64,000 bases of DNA from Phytohabitans maris (GCF_031085175.1 NZ_JAVHUY010000017.1:124001-188000); one strand, 5' to 3'; counted from the stretch's first letter, positions 1 through 9,502 are shown. The notes: generated by a model from the sequence alone, not told the origin. Numbers and translations: made by a program.

Positions 1-3000
1 GTCGCCGGACCACTGGCCGGGCAGTGAGCCGACCAGCAGGGCGAGCTTTTCGTCGGGCTCGCGCTTGCGGTCGCCGTTGACCGACACGGTGAACGTGGCC
101 GTGCTGGCGCCGGCCGGCATCACCGTGCAGCGGACCAAGGTGTCGAAGTCCGAGCCGGGCAGCGCGGTGACGCCCAGCGTGGCGGCGCAGAGCACGATCG
201 GCTGGGGCACGGGGCGGGAGGCCGTCACCGTGAAGGTCATCGGCGTCTCGCCGCGGTTGCCTTCCACCACCGACACGTCGGCGATGGAGAGTGTCGGCCG
301 CGAACGGAAGCGAGCGACCTGCGGATCGTGGTCGCTGGAGCCGCGCGAGCCGTCGCCGGCGTAGTCGGCCGCCCAGTCGGCGTTGACGTGGGCCGCCCGC
401 ATCTGCACCAGGTCGGCGCGGAGCGTGGGGCTGACGAAGAGGTGGTCCAGCGTCTGCGCCTGGCCCTCGAAGACGTACGAGTACGCCGACTCGGGCACCT
501 GCGCCGCGAGGTCCTCCCAGAGGTTGTGCAGCCCGGCGTCGTAGAGCGGGGCGAGCTGGTCGGAGACGGGCTGCACCGGGTCGTCGGGGCGGGGGAAGAC
601 GTTGAGGTCACCGCCGTACACGACGCGGGCACCGGCCCCGATCGCGGTCACGATGGCCGCGCCGTACCTGGCCTGCTCGCGGCGCTGCCCGATCCGACCG
701 TCCGGAGTGGACGAGTAGTGGTTGCTGACCGCCCACACCGTAAACCTGTCGGACGAGCCGGGCGAGGCCGCCACCGTGAACTTGCCGACCTGCGGCGCCC
801 GGGTGAAGACGTCCGAGCCGTCCACGCCGGTGGAGGTGTCCACGTCGGCGGGGAGGTCGGCGTTGAGCGCCTTCGGGTTCTGCACGTCCGCGTTGTACGC
901 CAGCCCGGGCGCCCGGTACGACACGGTGGGCGCCGAGCCCAGCACCGGATCGTTCGCGGCGGCCGGGGCGAGCGACACCCGGTCGGTGCGGTAGAGGAAC
1001 GCGGCCGTGATGCCCCGGTCGTCCGCGCCGTCCCGGTCGTACGCCGCGGCGTAGGCGGGACCCCGGGCCGCCCGGATGCGCAGCGCGAGCTCCTGGAGCG
1101 TGTCCGGTGCACCGTCGGCGTCGTCGGCCGTGCCGCAGACCAGCGACCCGCCGGATACCGAGCAGATGTCCTGGTCCTCGGCCTCCTGCACCAGGATCAG
1201 GTCCGGCGCGTGCAGGTCGTTGACGATCTGGTCGGCGAGGTTGCCGAGCTGCGCCTGGTACTCCTCTTCGGAGAGCGGCACGTAGTCGAACGGCGGGCTC
1301 ACCCCGGGGCAGCCGGAGTTGCCCAGGAAGTCGCAGCCGTCGAACGGGTCGTCGCGGAAGTCGTACAGGTTCTCCACGTTGTACGTCGCCACCGCGAACT
1401 CGCGATCCCGCGCGGCCGGCTTCGGCGGTGCGTTGCCCGCCGGCGAGGTGCCGGCGGCGGTCGAGGCCGACGCCGCCTGCACGCCGTACTTCTCGAAGGA
1501 GAAGTAGAGGCCGCCCACCGCGTCGGCGGTCAGCGTGTCGAAGGTGTGCGCCGGCGGGAGCAGCGTCGTGCTGTCCTGCGCGGCCCACTTCACGCCCATG
1601 CTGCCGAGCATGATGCGCTCGCCGTTGCCGTCGTCGAAGAGCTGGCCGGGCACGTTGTCGCTGGGGTGCGCGTCGCGGAAGACCCGCCGGCCGAACTTGT
1701 CGCGCCGGTCGAGCAGCGCCGAGTCCTTGTCGACCAGCCACACCTCGGAGTCGGCGGTCGAGGCGAAGACGTCCCGCCCGCTGACCACGCCGCTGCCGGC
1801 GCGTACCCGGATCTGCTCGCCCTCGTGCCGCTCCCAGAAGCGGTCGGCGGCGGCCAGGTCGAGCGGCGGCCGGGCGTCCGTGACCGCCACGTCGGTCACG
1901 CCGCTGTCGAGCACGCGGACGAGCGAGGCGCTGGAGAGCTGGGTGAGGTTGAAGAACTCGGACACCCGCGCCCGGAGCACGACCTCGTCGCCGACGACCG
2001 GCTCGTACCCGCCGATCAGGCTGGTGAAGGTGCTCATGAAGACGAAGATCCCGTCCGAGGTCGACGGGTCACCGTCGGAGGCGCCGGCGCGGCTCTGCAG
2101 GAAGAAGCCGTACTGGCTGGCCCCGGCCGAGGTGCGGGCCAGCGTGCGCTGCGTGATCACGCCGCGCACGTCGTAGAGCGCGCTGCTCGTCCCGTTGCCG
2201 GAGGCCGGCGCGAGCGGCGAGCGGTCGAGCTTGCCGTCTTCGGCGTCGGTGGTCTGGCCCTGCACCTCGCCGATCGAGAGCACGGTCGTGACCTGCACGG
2301 TGAAGCCGCAGGTGGCGGTCGTGCCGTCGGTGTCGGTGGAGGTGACCGTCACGGGGTAGGTGCCGGCGGGCAGGTCGGCGCCCGCGGTGACCACGGCGGT
2401 CGCCGTGCCGCCGGGCGCGCCCGCCGGCGTGAACGAGGTACGGGTGATCGCGGCGTGCGGGGCGCTGACCGCCAGGTCGACGATCGTGTCGTCCGGGTCG
2501 GTCGCGGTCACCTCGCGGGTCGCGGCCACACCGGAGGAGGTGGTCAGGGTCCCGCCGCAGGAGAGCGAGGCGCTCGCGCCGTAGGCACCCAGACCGTCGA
2601 AGGTGTCCGAAGCGAAGCCCTCCCACTGAGCCGCCGGGTCGAAGGCGTCGCTCGGGTCGGTGTCGGGGGCGGTGAGCCGCCGTAGCGTGTTGTCGGCCGT
2701 GCTGGCGAGGCCGGTGCCCCACTCGGCGCCCGGGTCGACGCCCACCTGGCCGACCGCGTCGACGACGTCGGCCGAGGCGCCCTTGACCAGCACGACCGCG
2801 TCGTCGCCGTTGAAGAGCCCGGAGCCGGTGGTCTGGTCGGCCTGGCCGAGGATCGCGGCCGAGGCGGAGGAGTGGGCGAAGACGAAGACGTCACCGTCGG
2901 CCACCGTGCCGGTCAGCGCGAAGTTTGTCGAGGTGGTGGCCCCGTTGAAGGACATGCGGAGCTGGTATCCGCCGGCCGCCAGGTCGACCGCGGCGCCGGT

Positions 3001-3150
3001 GCCGTTGTATATCTCGATCGCCTTGTTGTTTGACGATCCTTCGATGTATTCCGATATGAACAGGTCGGTGGGCGCTGCTGACGCCGCGGCGGGCGCCAGC
3101 CCAACCGAGGCGAGCGTGACCGCGACCAGAGCGCACAAGCGGCGGCGCAT
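1..3150 (-). CDS. Secreted ExeM/NucH-type nuclease with LTD, endonuclease and Calx-beta domains (3' end off the window)
   Basis: Read from ATG at 3150, this frame stays open to base 1, so the C-terminus is outside the window. A signal peptide of about 25 residues ends at ASAA. A lamin-tail (LTD) domain follows (TDLFISEYIEGSSNNKAIEI, about residues 28-150), then a beta-rich segment, then an endonuclease/exonuclease/phosphatase domain from about residue 580. That domain shows the family motifs ATYNVENL, LVQEAED, NHYSS, GGDLNVF, LDHLFVSP and SDHD. A Calx-beta-like segment (SIADVSVVEGNRGE) begins near residue 950. The family contains extracellular DNases that degrade environmental DNA. An exported nuclease for nutrient scavenging or biofilm DNA turnover is the likely role; substrate is inferred from family. 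Confidence 0.9.
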   Translation of the reverse strand, partial: MRRRLCALVAVTLASVGLAPAAASAAPTDLFISEYIEGSSNNKAIEIYNGTGAAVDLAAGGYQLRMSFNGATTSTNFALTGTVADGDVFVFAHSSASAAILGQADQTTGSGLFNGDDAVVLVKGASADVVDAVGQVGVDPGAEWGTGLASTADNTLRRLTAPDTDPSDAFDPAAQWEGFASDTFDGLGAYGASASLSCGGTLTTSSGVAATREVTATDPDDTIVDLAVSAPHAAITRTSFTPAGAPGGTATAVVTAGADLPAGTYPVTVTSTDTDGTTATCGFTVQVTTVLSIGEVQGQTTDAEDGKLDRSPLAPASGNGTSSALYDVRGVITQRTLARTSAGASQYGFFLQSRAGASDGDPSTSDGIFVFMSTFTSLIGGYEPVVGDEVVLRARVSEFFNLTQLSSASLVRVLDSGVTDVAVTDARPPLDLAAADRFWERHEGEQIRVRAGSGVVSGRDVFASTADSEVWLVDKDSALLDRRDKFGRRVFRDAHPSDNVPGQLFDDGNGERIMLGSMGVKWAAQDSTTLLPPAHTFDTLTADAVGGLYFSFEKYGVQAASASTAAGTSPAGNAPPKPAARDREFAVATYNVENLYDFRDDPFDGCDFLGNSGCPGVSPPFDYVPLSEEEYQAQLGNLADQIVNDLHAPDLILVQEAEDQDICSVSGGSLVCGTADDADGAPDTLQELALRIRAARGPAYAAAYDRDGADDRGITAAFLYRTDRVSLAPAAANDPVLGSAPTVSYRAPGLAYNADVQNPKALNADLPADVDTSTGVDGSDVFTRAPQVGKFTVAASPGSSDRFTVWAVSNHYSSTPDGRIGQRREQARYGAAIVTAIGAGARVVYGGDLNVFPRPDDPVQPVSDQLAPLYDAGLHNLWEDLAAQVPESAYSYVFEGQAQTLDHLFVSPTLRADLVQMRAAHVNADWAADYAGDGSRGSSDHDPQVARFRSRPTLSIADVSVVEGNRGETPMTFTVTASRPVPQPIVLCAATLGVTALPGSDFDTLVRCTVMPAGASTATFTVSVNGDRKREPDEKLALLVGSLPGQWSGD

Positions 3151-3233
3151 GCATCCTCCAGGCGAGACGGGAGATCAACGCACGTTAAGGCGTTGATCCG
3201 TCGCCCGTCTATCGCCTGGGTGTCATATAGATG

Positions 3234-4292
3234 TCACGTTTTCGGATCGAGCTTGTGCAGCAGCTCCGGAACGTCCGCCCCGTACTCGTACCACTCGCGG
3301 TCGGCCATGAACCCCAGCTCCGCGTTGACCTTGAGCATCGGCTCGTTGTCGGGCGCATTCCACGTCTGCACCTCGGTGAGCCGGGGCTCGGCCGAGCGGA
3401 GCTCGAACAGCATGCGCGCCTTCAGCGCGCGGTCGATCCCGTTTCCGCGGTGGTCCGGCACGACGATCGTGTCGTACTGGTCGGCGCGGGTCGGGTGCTG
3501 CGCGGGCACCACCACCTCGGTCAGCCCGGCGACCGCGCCGGTCTGCTGGTGGATCGCCAGCACGATGTAGGGCTTCATGCCGCGCCCGTGCAGGCAGGCG
3601 AGGCTGTCGCGGAGCCGCTGCGGATCGTACGAACTGGGACGCAGGTCGAGGTCGCCGTCGTCGACGTCGCGCGTCGCCGCCTTCGCCACCGCGTATCCCT
3701 CGATGAGGTCGTCGGGCGGGCCACCCGGGAAATACTCCAACCGGTAGCCCTCGCTGACGCTGCCCGCCGTCTCGCCGACCGCCAGCCAGTCCACGGTGGA
3801 CAGCTTGAGCACGCTCCGGGTCTCCACGTACTCCCGGGCGAAGCCGAGCGACTCGTAGAAATGCACTGCCGGCGTGCCACCGACCACCTCGACGCCGATC
3901 GAGGAGAAACCCTCGTCATAGACCCTGCGGACCACCTTGGTGAGCAGGGTGCGGGCAAGGCGGGTGCGGCGCACCGACGGATGGACGAAAAGCTCGACCA
4001 CCCCGATGTCACCGAGTAAAAGCACATTGGCATGGCCGACAATGCGGCCGGACTCCTCCTCAGCCACCCAGGAGATCCGCCGCTCGCCGGGCATGGTCAC
4101 CGACTGGTACTCACGCAGGAACGAGTCCTGCCACTGGGGATCGTCAGGGAGGTCGGCCGCGAGCACCGCGTTGAGAGTGTCCAGCAGGGACTCGATCTCG
4201 GCGGATGACGCGGTCCGCGGATCCCACTCGCGCACCTTCACCCGTACAGCTTGCCGCCAACCGAAGGTGAGGGGAAGGGCCTTGTTCTTCAA
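3234..4292 (-). CDS. Tandem GNAT-family N-acetyltransferase
   Basis: The protein has two GNAT folds. The N-terminal one (about residues 20-165) has a beta4/motif A region ELFVHPSVRRTRLARTLL and the classic VHFYESLGF; the C-terminal one has VVPDHRGNGIDRALK followed by NAPDNEPMLKVNAELGF. The two-domain layout resembles mycothiol synthase and many uncharacterised actinobacterial acetyltransferases, but I see no decisive mycothiol synthase signature. It should transfer acetyl from acetyl-CoA to an unknown amine. The TTG start at 4292 has no clear ribosome binding site; GTG codons about 16-18 residues further in are alternative starts. Its start lies 18 bases after the stop of the upstream transglycosylase gene, so co-transcription is likely. 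Confidence 0.75.
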   Translation of the reverse strand: MKNKALPLTFGWRQAVRVKVREWDPRTASSAEIESLLDTLNAVLAADLPDDPQWQDSFLREYQSVTMPGERRISWVAEEESGRIVGHANVLLLGDIGVVELFVHPSVRRTRLARTLLTKVVRRVYDEGFSSIGVEVVGGTPAVHFYESLGFAREYVETRSVLKLSTVDWLAVGETAGSVSEGYRLEYFPGGPPDDLIEGYAVAKAATRDVDDGDLDLRPSSYDPQRLRDSLACLHGRGMKPYIVLAIHQQTGAVAGLTEVVVPAQHPTRADQYDTIVVPDHRGNGIDRALKARMLFELRSAEPRLTEVQTWNAPDNEPMLKVNAELGFMADREWYEYGADVPELLHKLDPKT

Positions 4293-4310
4293 AGTGCCTG
4301 GGAGGTGACG

Positions 4311-5669
4311 CTAAGTGCGACTGCGGCTGCCGTAATCGTTTGCCGCGTCAAATACATCCTGGGCGTAACGCCGCACGTCATTGTAGGAAAGGATGGCATT
4401 CCACCAGTCGTTGGCGAGATCCATGTTGCGCCCGCCCTGACACAGGTAGTTACCGGCGGCGAGGGCGGCGTCGTCGATGTCATTGACGTCTTTGAGGCCG
4501 TCGTTGTCCGCGTCGACCTCGTGTTGCTTCCACGTCGACGGGATGAACTGCATCGCGCCGACCGCCCGGTCGTACAGCAGGTCACCGTCGAGCACGCCGT
4601 CGTCGGTGTCGTCGATCCGCTGGGTGTCGCCGGTGCCGTCGAGCACCGGCCCGAGGATGCGCGGGGAGGAGGCGCCGTCGATGCCGAGCGTGGCGTTGTG
4701 CCGCCCGTGGTTGGACTCGATCTTGCCGATCGCGGCGAGGGTCGTCCACTTGAGGCTGCACTGCGGCCGGGTCCTAGCGATGACCAGCTCGGCGTACCCG
4801 TACGCCTGCATCGCCACCCACGGGATGTCGAGCTTTCCGCCGGTCTGGTTGGCCCACGCCGCGAGCACGTCGGCCGGGCGCCCGACGACCGCCGGCCCGG
4901 TGGTCCCGGTCGCGCCCGGCGAGGGTGTGCCGCCCTCGACCGGCGCTCCGGTCGAGGGGAGCGGCGCCAGCCCTTCCGGGAACGTCGGCGCGGCCTCGCC
5001 GCTGGCCGTCGGGTCCGGCGCCGCCTTGCGCGAGCCGGCGGTCAGCGGAAACGCGACCGCTCCGGCGACCACGCCACCCACGACCAGCACCAGCAGCAGC
5101 ACGGCCGGCAGCGTGAGCCGGCCACTCGGCCGCCCGGACCAGGCCCGCCCGTCGCGGGCCACGTCGCGCGCCCGGGGCGCGCCACGAAAAGCATGCGCGA
5201 ACCGCACCCGCCGTCGAGGTCCAGGTGGAGTCTCGGGTACGGCGGCGGAGGCGGCCGCCACCGTGACCGTGGGCGCGTCGGTGGCGGGTGTCGTGGCGTC
5301 CGCCGCGGGGACGGGAGGCGTCTCGGGCGGGCGGGCCCACTCCGACTCCGGCTCGGGTCCCCGCTGCTCGGGCGCGGGCTTTTCGGCCGTCTTCTCCGCG
5401 GCGGGCACCGGGCTCTCCGCGGTGACGGCCGGCTTGTCGACGATGGCCGTGGGGCTCTCCGCGGCGGCGGGCTTGTCTACGGTGGCGGCGGGCTGGTCCG
5501 CGCCGGCCACGGGGATCTCGGTCGTCGCCGTCTGTGCCGACTCCTCGGGAGCCGCACCCGAGCTGCCCAGCGGTCCGGCCCACTCGGGCGCCGCCGAACG
5601 CAGAGGTCGCCCGGATCCCGCCTCTCCGTTTCTCGCCTCCCCGTCCACCACGGGTCGAGTATGGCGCAT
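4311..5669 (-). CDS. Membrane-anchored lytic transglycosylase
   Basis: This 452-residue protein has a long Ala/Pro/Glu-rich cytoplasmic tail, one membrane helix (LPAVLLLVLVVGGVVAGAVA) near residue 215, and an extracytoplasmic SLT/MltB-like catalytic domain at the C-terminus. The catalytic Glu is in AAIGKIESNHGRH, and GAMQFIPSTW plus NDIDDAALAAGNYLC are standard for this fold. It should cleave the MurNAc-GlcNAc bond of peptidoglycan outside the membrane. ATG at 5669 is chosen because the frame further upstream runs through the oppositely oriented FmdB gene. Only 36 bases separate the two divergent starts, so their promoters must overlap or lie in each other's 5' ends. Confidence 0.85.
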   Translation of the reverse strand: MRHTRPVVDGEARNGEAGSGRPLRSAAPEWAGPLGSSGAAPEESAQTATTEIPVAGADQPAATVDKPAAAESPTAIVDKPAVTAESPVPAAEKTAEKPAPEQRGPEPESEWARPPETPPVPAADATTPATDAPTVTVAAASAAVPETPPGPRRRVRFAHAFRGAPRARDVARDGRAWSGRPSGRLTLPAVLLLVLVVGGVVAGAVAFPLTAGSRKAAPDPTASGEAAPTFPEGLAPLPSTGAPVEGGTPSPGATGTTGPAVVGRPADVLAAWANQTGGKLDIPWVAMQAYGYAELVIARTRPQCSLKWTTLAAIGKIESNHGRHNATLGIDGASSPRILGPVLDGTGDTQRIDDTDDGVLDGDLLYDRAVGAMQFIPSTWKQHEVDADNDGLKDVNDIDDAALAAGNYLCQGGRNMDLANDWWNAILSYNDVRRYAQDVFDAANDYGSRSRT

Positions 5670-5705
5670 CGCGCCGGGAGGCGCCTCAGTCGTACCCTGT
5701 CTGGC

Positions 5706-5933
5706 ATGCCCCGGTACGAGTTCCGCTGCCGCGCCTGTGGCGACACCTTCGAGGTCAACCGCCCGATGACCGAGTCCAGCCAGCCCGCGACCTGCCCGCA
5801 CGGCCACGCGGACACGGTCAAGCTCCTCTCCACAGTCGCCATCACCGGGCGTGGCGGTGGCTTCACGCCCAGTCCCGGTCCGGTAGCCTCGGGTGGCGGC
5901 GGATGCTGTGGTGGCGGCTGCGGCTGCGGATAA
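5706..5933 (+). CDS. FmdB-family zinc ribbon protein
   Basis: A 75-residue protein starting MPRYEFRCRACGDTFE, the signature of the FmdB/CxxC regulatory zinc ribbon family. The ribbon ligands are CRAC and CPHGH; the C-terminus ends in a Gly/Cys-rich tail (GGGGCCGGGCGCG) that is common in actinobacterial members. Function in the family is not settled beyond a presumed regulatory or metal-binding role. It is divergent from the lytic transglycosylase gene. Confidence 0.85.
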   Translation: MPRYEFRCRACGDTFEVNRPMTESSQPATCPHGHADTVKLLSTVAITGRGGGFTPSPGPVASGGGGCCGGGCGCG

Positions 5934-6165
5934 GTACGGAAAGCCGGCCAGATCTGACCCGTTGTGCCACAACCCGGACCGCCCGTTGTCGTTACGCCAG
6001 CCGTAACGCCCCCGACACACCCCTCTCGTTGGCTGCTGCTTGGTTGTGATCGCCCCTGGCTACGACCGTGGGGGCAGGTCTGTACCGGCCGTTCCTACGA
6101 TGTGCCAGGTTGCGGGGGTACGGGAGCATAAACCGCGACTTCCCAGGGGGGCGGAGGTTCCACGC

Positions 6166-8919
6166 GTGCCGGCACAAAAATTGCCGAGTGGCCTGGTGAC
6201 TTTCTTGTTCACCGACATCGAGGGTTCGACCAGATTGGCGCGGATGCTCGGTGCTGGCTACCGTCCGGTCTTGAGTGAGCACAGACGGTTACTGCGCCGT
6301 ACGCTGTCCGAAAGCGACGGTACGGAGCTGTTCACCGAGGGTGATTCCTTCTTCGTGGCGTTCTCCGACGCGGCCGCCGCGATCGAGGCCTGCGCGACCG
6401 CCCAGCGGGCGCTGGCCGCACACGAGTGGCCCTCGCCGGAGTCCACGCCCAAGGTGCGGATGGGGCTGCACACCGGGCACGCCGAGGCGGTCAACGGTGA
6501 GTACGCGAGTCCCGAGGTGCACCGCGCGGCCCGGATCGCCGCCGCGGCCCACGGTGGGCAGGTGCTCTGCTCGGAGGCGACCGTGCGCTACGCCACGCCG
6601 CTGCCGGCCGGGGCGTCCCTGCTCGACCTGGGCCTGCACCGGCTGCGCGGCTTCGACGGCCGGGAGCGGCTGTACCAGCTGGTCGCGCCGGGCCTGGAGC
6701 ACCAGTTCCCCCGCCCGCGTACGCCCGACGCGCTGGCGCACAACCTGCCGACCCAGGTGACCTCGTTCGTCGGCCGTCACGCCGAGCGGGCCGAGCTGTC
6801 CAGCCTGATGGCCGACCACCGGCTGGTGACGGTCGTGGGGGCCGGTGGCGCGGGCAAGACCCGGCTGGCCGTGGAGATGGCCGGTGGGCTCGTCGACACG
6901 TACCCGGATGGGGTCTGGTTTGTCGATCTGGCGTCGGTGACCGACCCGGGCCTGGTGGCGTTCGCGATCGCGGCGGTGTTGGGTCTGCGGCCCGAGCCGG
7001 GCCGCCCGGTGGTCGACACGCTGGTGGAGTTCGCCGCGTACCGGCGGATGCTCCTGGTCCTGGACACCTGTGACGCGCAGCTGTCGGCGGCGGCCGAGGT
7101 GGTCTCGCGGCTGCTGACCGGCGGCGGTGGGATCCGGGTGCTGGCGACCAGCCGCGAGCCGTTCAACCTGCCGGGCGAGACGGTGTGGCGGATCCCGCCG
7201 CTGTCGGTGGCGCCGGGTCCGGGTGGCGGGCCGAGCGAGGCGGTGTCGCTGCTGCTCGACCGCACGACCGCAGCGCGTGGCGGCCGGCGTGCGGAGCCGA
7301 CCGAGGCCGACGACCTGCAGCGGGTGGTGGCCCGGCTCGACGGGCTGCCGTTGGCGATCGAGCTGGCCGCGGCCCGGCTGCGGGTGCTGTCGGCCAGCCA
7401 GCTCGCCGAGCGGTTGGACGACGTGCTCGGTGCGCTCGACGCGGGGCGCGAGGATCCCGAGGGGACGTACGCCGGTGACGGCCGGTGGGTGGCCAGCCAG
7501 CTGGCGACCGTCGACCTGGCCCAGGCCGGCGCGGCCCGCCGAGCGGAGGCGGCCAGCCGGGCGGCGACCCAGCGGCACGCGACGATCCAGGCCACGGTGA
7601 CGTGGTCGTACCGCACTCTGGGCCCGCGCGCGTCGCGGCTGCTGCGGTGGCTGTCGGTCTTCTCCGGGCCGGTCGACCTGCCGACGGTGGAGTGGCTGCT
7701 CGACGACGACCCGCTCGACCCGCTGTCGGTGCTGGTCGACAAGTCGATGATCCAGGCGGAGCCGCACGCCTCCGGCACCACCTACCGGATGCTTGACCCG
7801 ATCCGGGCGTACGCGGCGCGCCGGTTGGCCGAGGCGGGCGAAGAGCAGGCCGCCCGTGACCGGCACGTGGCGTGGTCGCTGCACGCGCTGGAGAAGGCGC
7901 ACCTGGGTCCGGACCATCGGCCGGTGACGCTGTCGCTGTACGCGCTGGACTCGCTCGCCGACGAGATGCGCGCCGCGCTGCGCTGGTCCGCCACGGGTGG
8001 CAGCGCGCGGGGTGGCCTGCGCCTGGCCAGCGGGCTGGACCAGTGGTGGCGTGAGCGGGGCCTGGCCCGGGAGGGCCGGCTGTGGCTGTTCCGGCTGTAC
8101 GGGCGGATCGCCGAGACCGGTGAGCCGATTCCCGAGGCCGAGCTCGCGGCGGCGTACCACATGCACTCGCAGCACGCCGGCGCGGACGGTGAGGTGGCCG
8201 AGGAGCTGCGGTTCTCGCAGCGGGCCGAGGCGGCGGCGCGGCAGGCCGGCGACGCCGGGCTGCTGGCCCGGGTGCTCACCGGCCGGGGCGGCTCGCTGGT
8301 CGACATGGGACAGTTCGACGACGCCGAGCGGGTCAGCCGCGAGGTGATCTCCTGGGCCGAGGCGAGCGGGGTGGCCAGCGACGCGCTGCTGGCCGTCTAC
8401 ACCCTGGCCGAGCTGCTGTGGCGGCGCGGTGCCCTCGACCTGGCCGCCGACGTGCTCGCGTCGGCCCGGCCGCTGGAGGCAGCCCGCCCGGCCGAGCGGG
8501 GCCGGCGCAGCGTCGACTTCCTGCTCGGCATGGTCGCGCTCGGCCGCCGTGACCTGGTCGCCGCCCATGACCACCTGGTGGTGGCGCTGCGCTCCCGGAT
8601 GACGTACGGCTACCACAGCCGGGCCTGCGACACGATCTGCGCGATCGCGGTCCGCTGCGCTCTCGGCGGCGACCCGGTGACCGGGGCCCGGCTCTTCGGC
8701 GCCGCCCAGGCCACCCGCTCGGCGCTGCGCAGCACACCCGGCCGGTTCGGCGCGTACTGGGCCGAGCAGCAGGCCGCCGTCCGGGCCACGCTCGGCGACG
8801 CCACCTTCGACGCCGCGTACGCCGAGGGCGGTGCGCTCACGGTCGACGAGGCGGCGGCCCTGGCGCTCGCGGTCGACCACCCGGACATGGCGGTCGGCTC
8901 CCGCCGCTTCGCCGCCTGA
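6166..8919 (+). CDS. Class III cyclase-like domain fused to STAND (NB-ARC) ATPase and TPR-like region
   Basis: The start is GTG at 6166, with GGAGG eight bases upstream. Residues about 8-170 form a class III nucleotidyl cyclase domain: metal-binding FTDIEGST and EGDSFFVAF are present. The usual transition-state Asn in the VNxAAR motif is His (VHRAARI), so cyclase activity is doubtful. A STAND ATPase follows (P-loop GAGGAGKTR, Walker B-like MLLVLDTCD, ATSREPF sensor), then an alpha-helical repeat region to residue 917. Actinomycetes carry many such proteins as transcription-linked or signalling ATPases (AfsR/LAL-like architecture), here without a recognisable DNA-binding domain. Upstream at about 6000-6160 is a promoter-sized gap. 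Confidence 0.85.
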   Translation: MPAQKLPSGLVTFLFTDIEGSTRLARMLGAGYRPVLSEHRRLLRRTLSESDGTELFTEGDSFFVAFSDAAAAIEACATAQRALAAHEWPSPESTPKVRMGLHTGHAEAVNGEYASPEVHRAARIAAAAHGGQVLCSEATVRYATPLPAGASLLDLGLHRLRGFDGRERLYQLVAPGLEHQFPRPRTPDALAHNLPTQVTSFVGRHAERAELSSLMADHRLVTVVGAGGAGKTRLAVEMAGGLVDTYPDGVWFVDLASVTDPGLVAFAIAAVLGLRPEPGRPVVDTLVEFAAYRRMLLVLDTCDAQLSAAAEVVSRLLTGGGGIRVLATSREPFNLPGETVWRIPPLSVAPGPGGGPSEAVSLLLDRTTAARGGRRAEPTEADDLQRVVARLDGLPLAIELAAARLRVLSASQLAERLDDVLGALDAGREDPEGTYAGDGRWVASQLATVDLAQAGAARRAEAASRAATQRHATIQATVTWSYRTLGPRASRLLRWLSVFSGPVDLPTVEWLLDDDPLDPLSVLVDKSMIQAEPHASGTTYRMLDPIRAYAARRLAEAGEEQAARDRHVAWSLHALEKAHLGPDHRPVTLSLYALDSLADEMRAALRWSATGGSARGGLRLASGLDQWWRERGLAREGRLWLFRLYGRIAETGEPIPEAELAAAYHMHSQHAGADGEVAEELRFSQRAEAAARQAGDAGLLARVLTGRGGSLVDMGQFDDAERVSREVISWAEASGVASDALLAVYTLAELLWRRGALDLAADVLASARPLEAARPAERGRRSVDFLLGMVALGRRDLVAAHDHLVVALRSRMTYGYHSRACDTICAIAVRCALGGDPVTGARLFGAAQATRSALRSTPGRFGAYWAEQQAAVRATLGDATFDAAYAEGGALTVDEAAALALAVDHPDMAVGSRRFAA

Positions 8920-8928
8920 CCTCTTTAC

Positions 8929-8982
8929 GTGATCAAAGCTCCCCTCATGCCGTTCTAGCAGCTTGAGGGGAGCTTCGATCAC
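8929..8982. terminator. Bidirectional terminator hairpin, repeat family copy 1
   Basis: GTGATCAAAGCTCCCCTCA is followed by the loop-region motif GTTCTAG and then the near-complement TTGAGGGGAGCTTCGATCAC. It lies between the converging cyclase and phospholipase genes, 7-10 bases from each stop. Arms and loop are nearly the same as in copies at 38317-38370 and at the mobile element ends, so this is a dispersed repeat and not just any hairpin. Confidence 0.8.
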
Positions 8983-8989
8983 GGGGGAG

Positions 8990-9502
8990 CTAGCGGGCCG
9001 AGCCTGCGGGCAGCAGTTGGGCCGCCTCGTTGATCTGCGCCGGGCTCACCGAGCCGAAGATCGACACGGCCTGGTAGTACGTCCAGGCGAGCGCCAGGCA
9101 GGCCGGGCGCACCGCCGAGTTGTACGTGTTGCACTTGCGCTTGAGGTCCTCGTAGAACGCGCTGTCCAGCCGGGACTTGTTCGCCGGAAACTGGCCGATC
9201 GCCTTGTAGTTGCGGTAGCCGAAGTCGTGCCGGTGGCAGGAGAGGGTGAAGTCGAACCCGAGGGGGTTGTCCGGGCTCGACGAGCAGTAGTCGGTCGACC
9301 AGTCGAAGCCGTACGCCGCCCAGGCGCCCTGGTTCTGCCGGGCGGAGTTCCAGGTGTTGTAGCTGGTCGCGCTGGTCTGGGTCCAGCTCGACAGGACCTG
9401 CGGCTTGTCGGCCGGCGCGGCCGCCGCCGGGCCTGCCAGCCCCAGCAGGGTGAGCAGGGCGGCGGGCACCGCGACGAGCAGGGTTGCGACCCGACGGGAC
9501 AC
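8990..9502 (-). CDS. Secreted prokaryotic phospholipase A2
   Basis: A 170-residue precursor with a signal peptide ending near LAGPAAAAPA. The mature part has the prokaryotic PLA2 active site CHRHDFGYRNYK, where the His-Asp pair activates water and binds calcium. Other cysteines (DYC, KRKC, RPAC) fit the two disulfides of Streptomyces-type enzymes. It hydrolyses the sn-2 ester of glycerophospholipids outside the cell. The gene converges with the cyclase-STAND gene, with a strong hairpin between. A promoter-sized gap (9503-9610) lies upstream, before the split hairpin at the mobile element's left end. Confidence 0.9.
   Translation of the reverse strand: MSRRVATLLVAVPAALLTLLGLAGPAAAAPADKPQVLSSWTQTSATSYNTWNSARQNQGAWAAYGFDWSTDYCSSSPDNPLGFDFTLSCHRHDFGYRNYKAIGQFPANKSRLDSAFYEDLKRKCNTYNSAVRPACLALAWTYYQAVSIFGSVSPAQINEAAQLLPAGSAR

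Noticed and set aside
328-2685. Long open frame on the plus strand (785 residues)
   Set aside because: It is antisense to the nuclease gene; composition is Arg/Gly/Val-rich as expected for the shadow of a high-GC gene, and no family motif is seen.
6166-8919. Antiviral STAND (Avs-type) defence gene
   Set aside because: The N-terminal cyclase-like domain and regulator-type layout fit signalling proteins; no effector nuclease or protease and no defence neighbours are present.
6289-8982. Long minus-strand frame of 897 residues opposite the cyclase-STAND gene
   Set aside because: Shadow frame. The plus-strand protein has clear domains from end to end.
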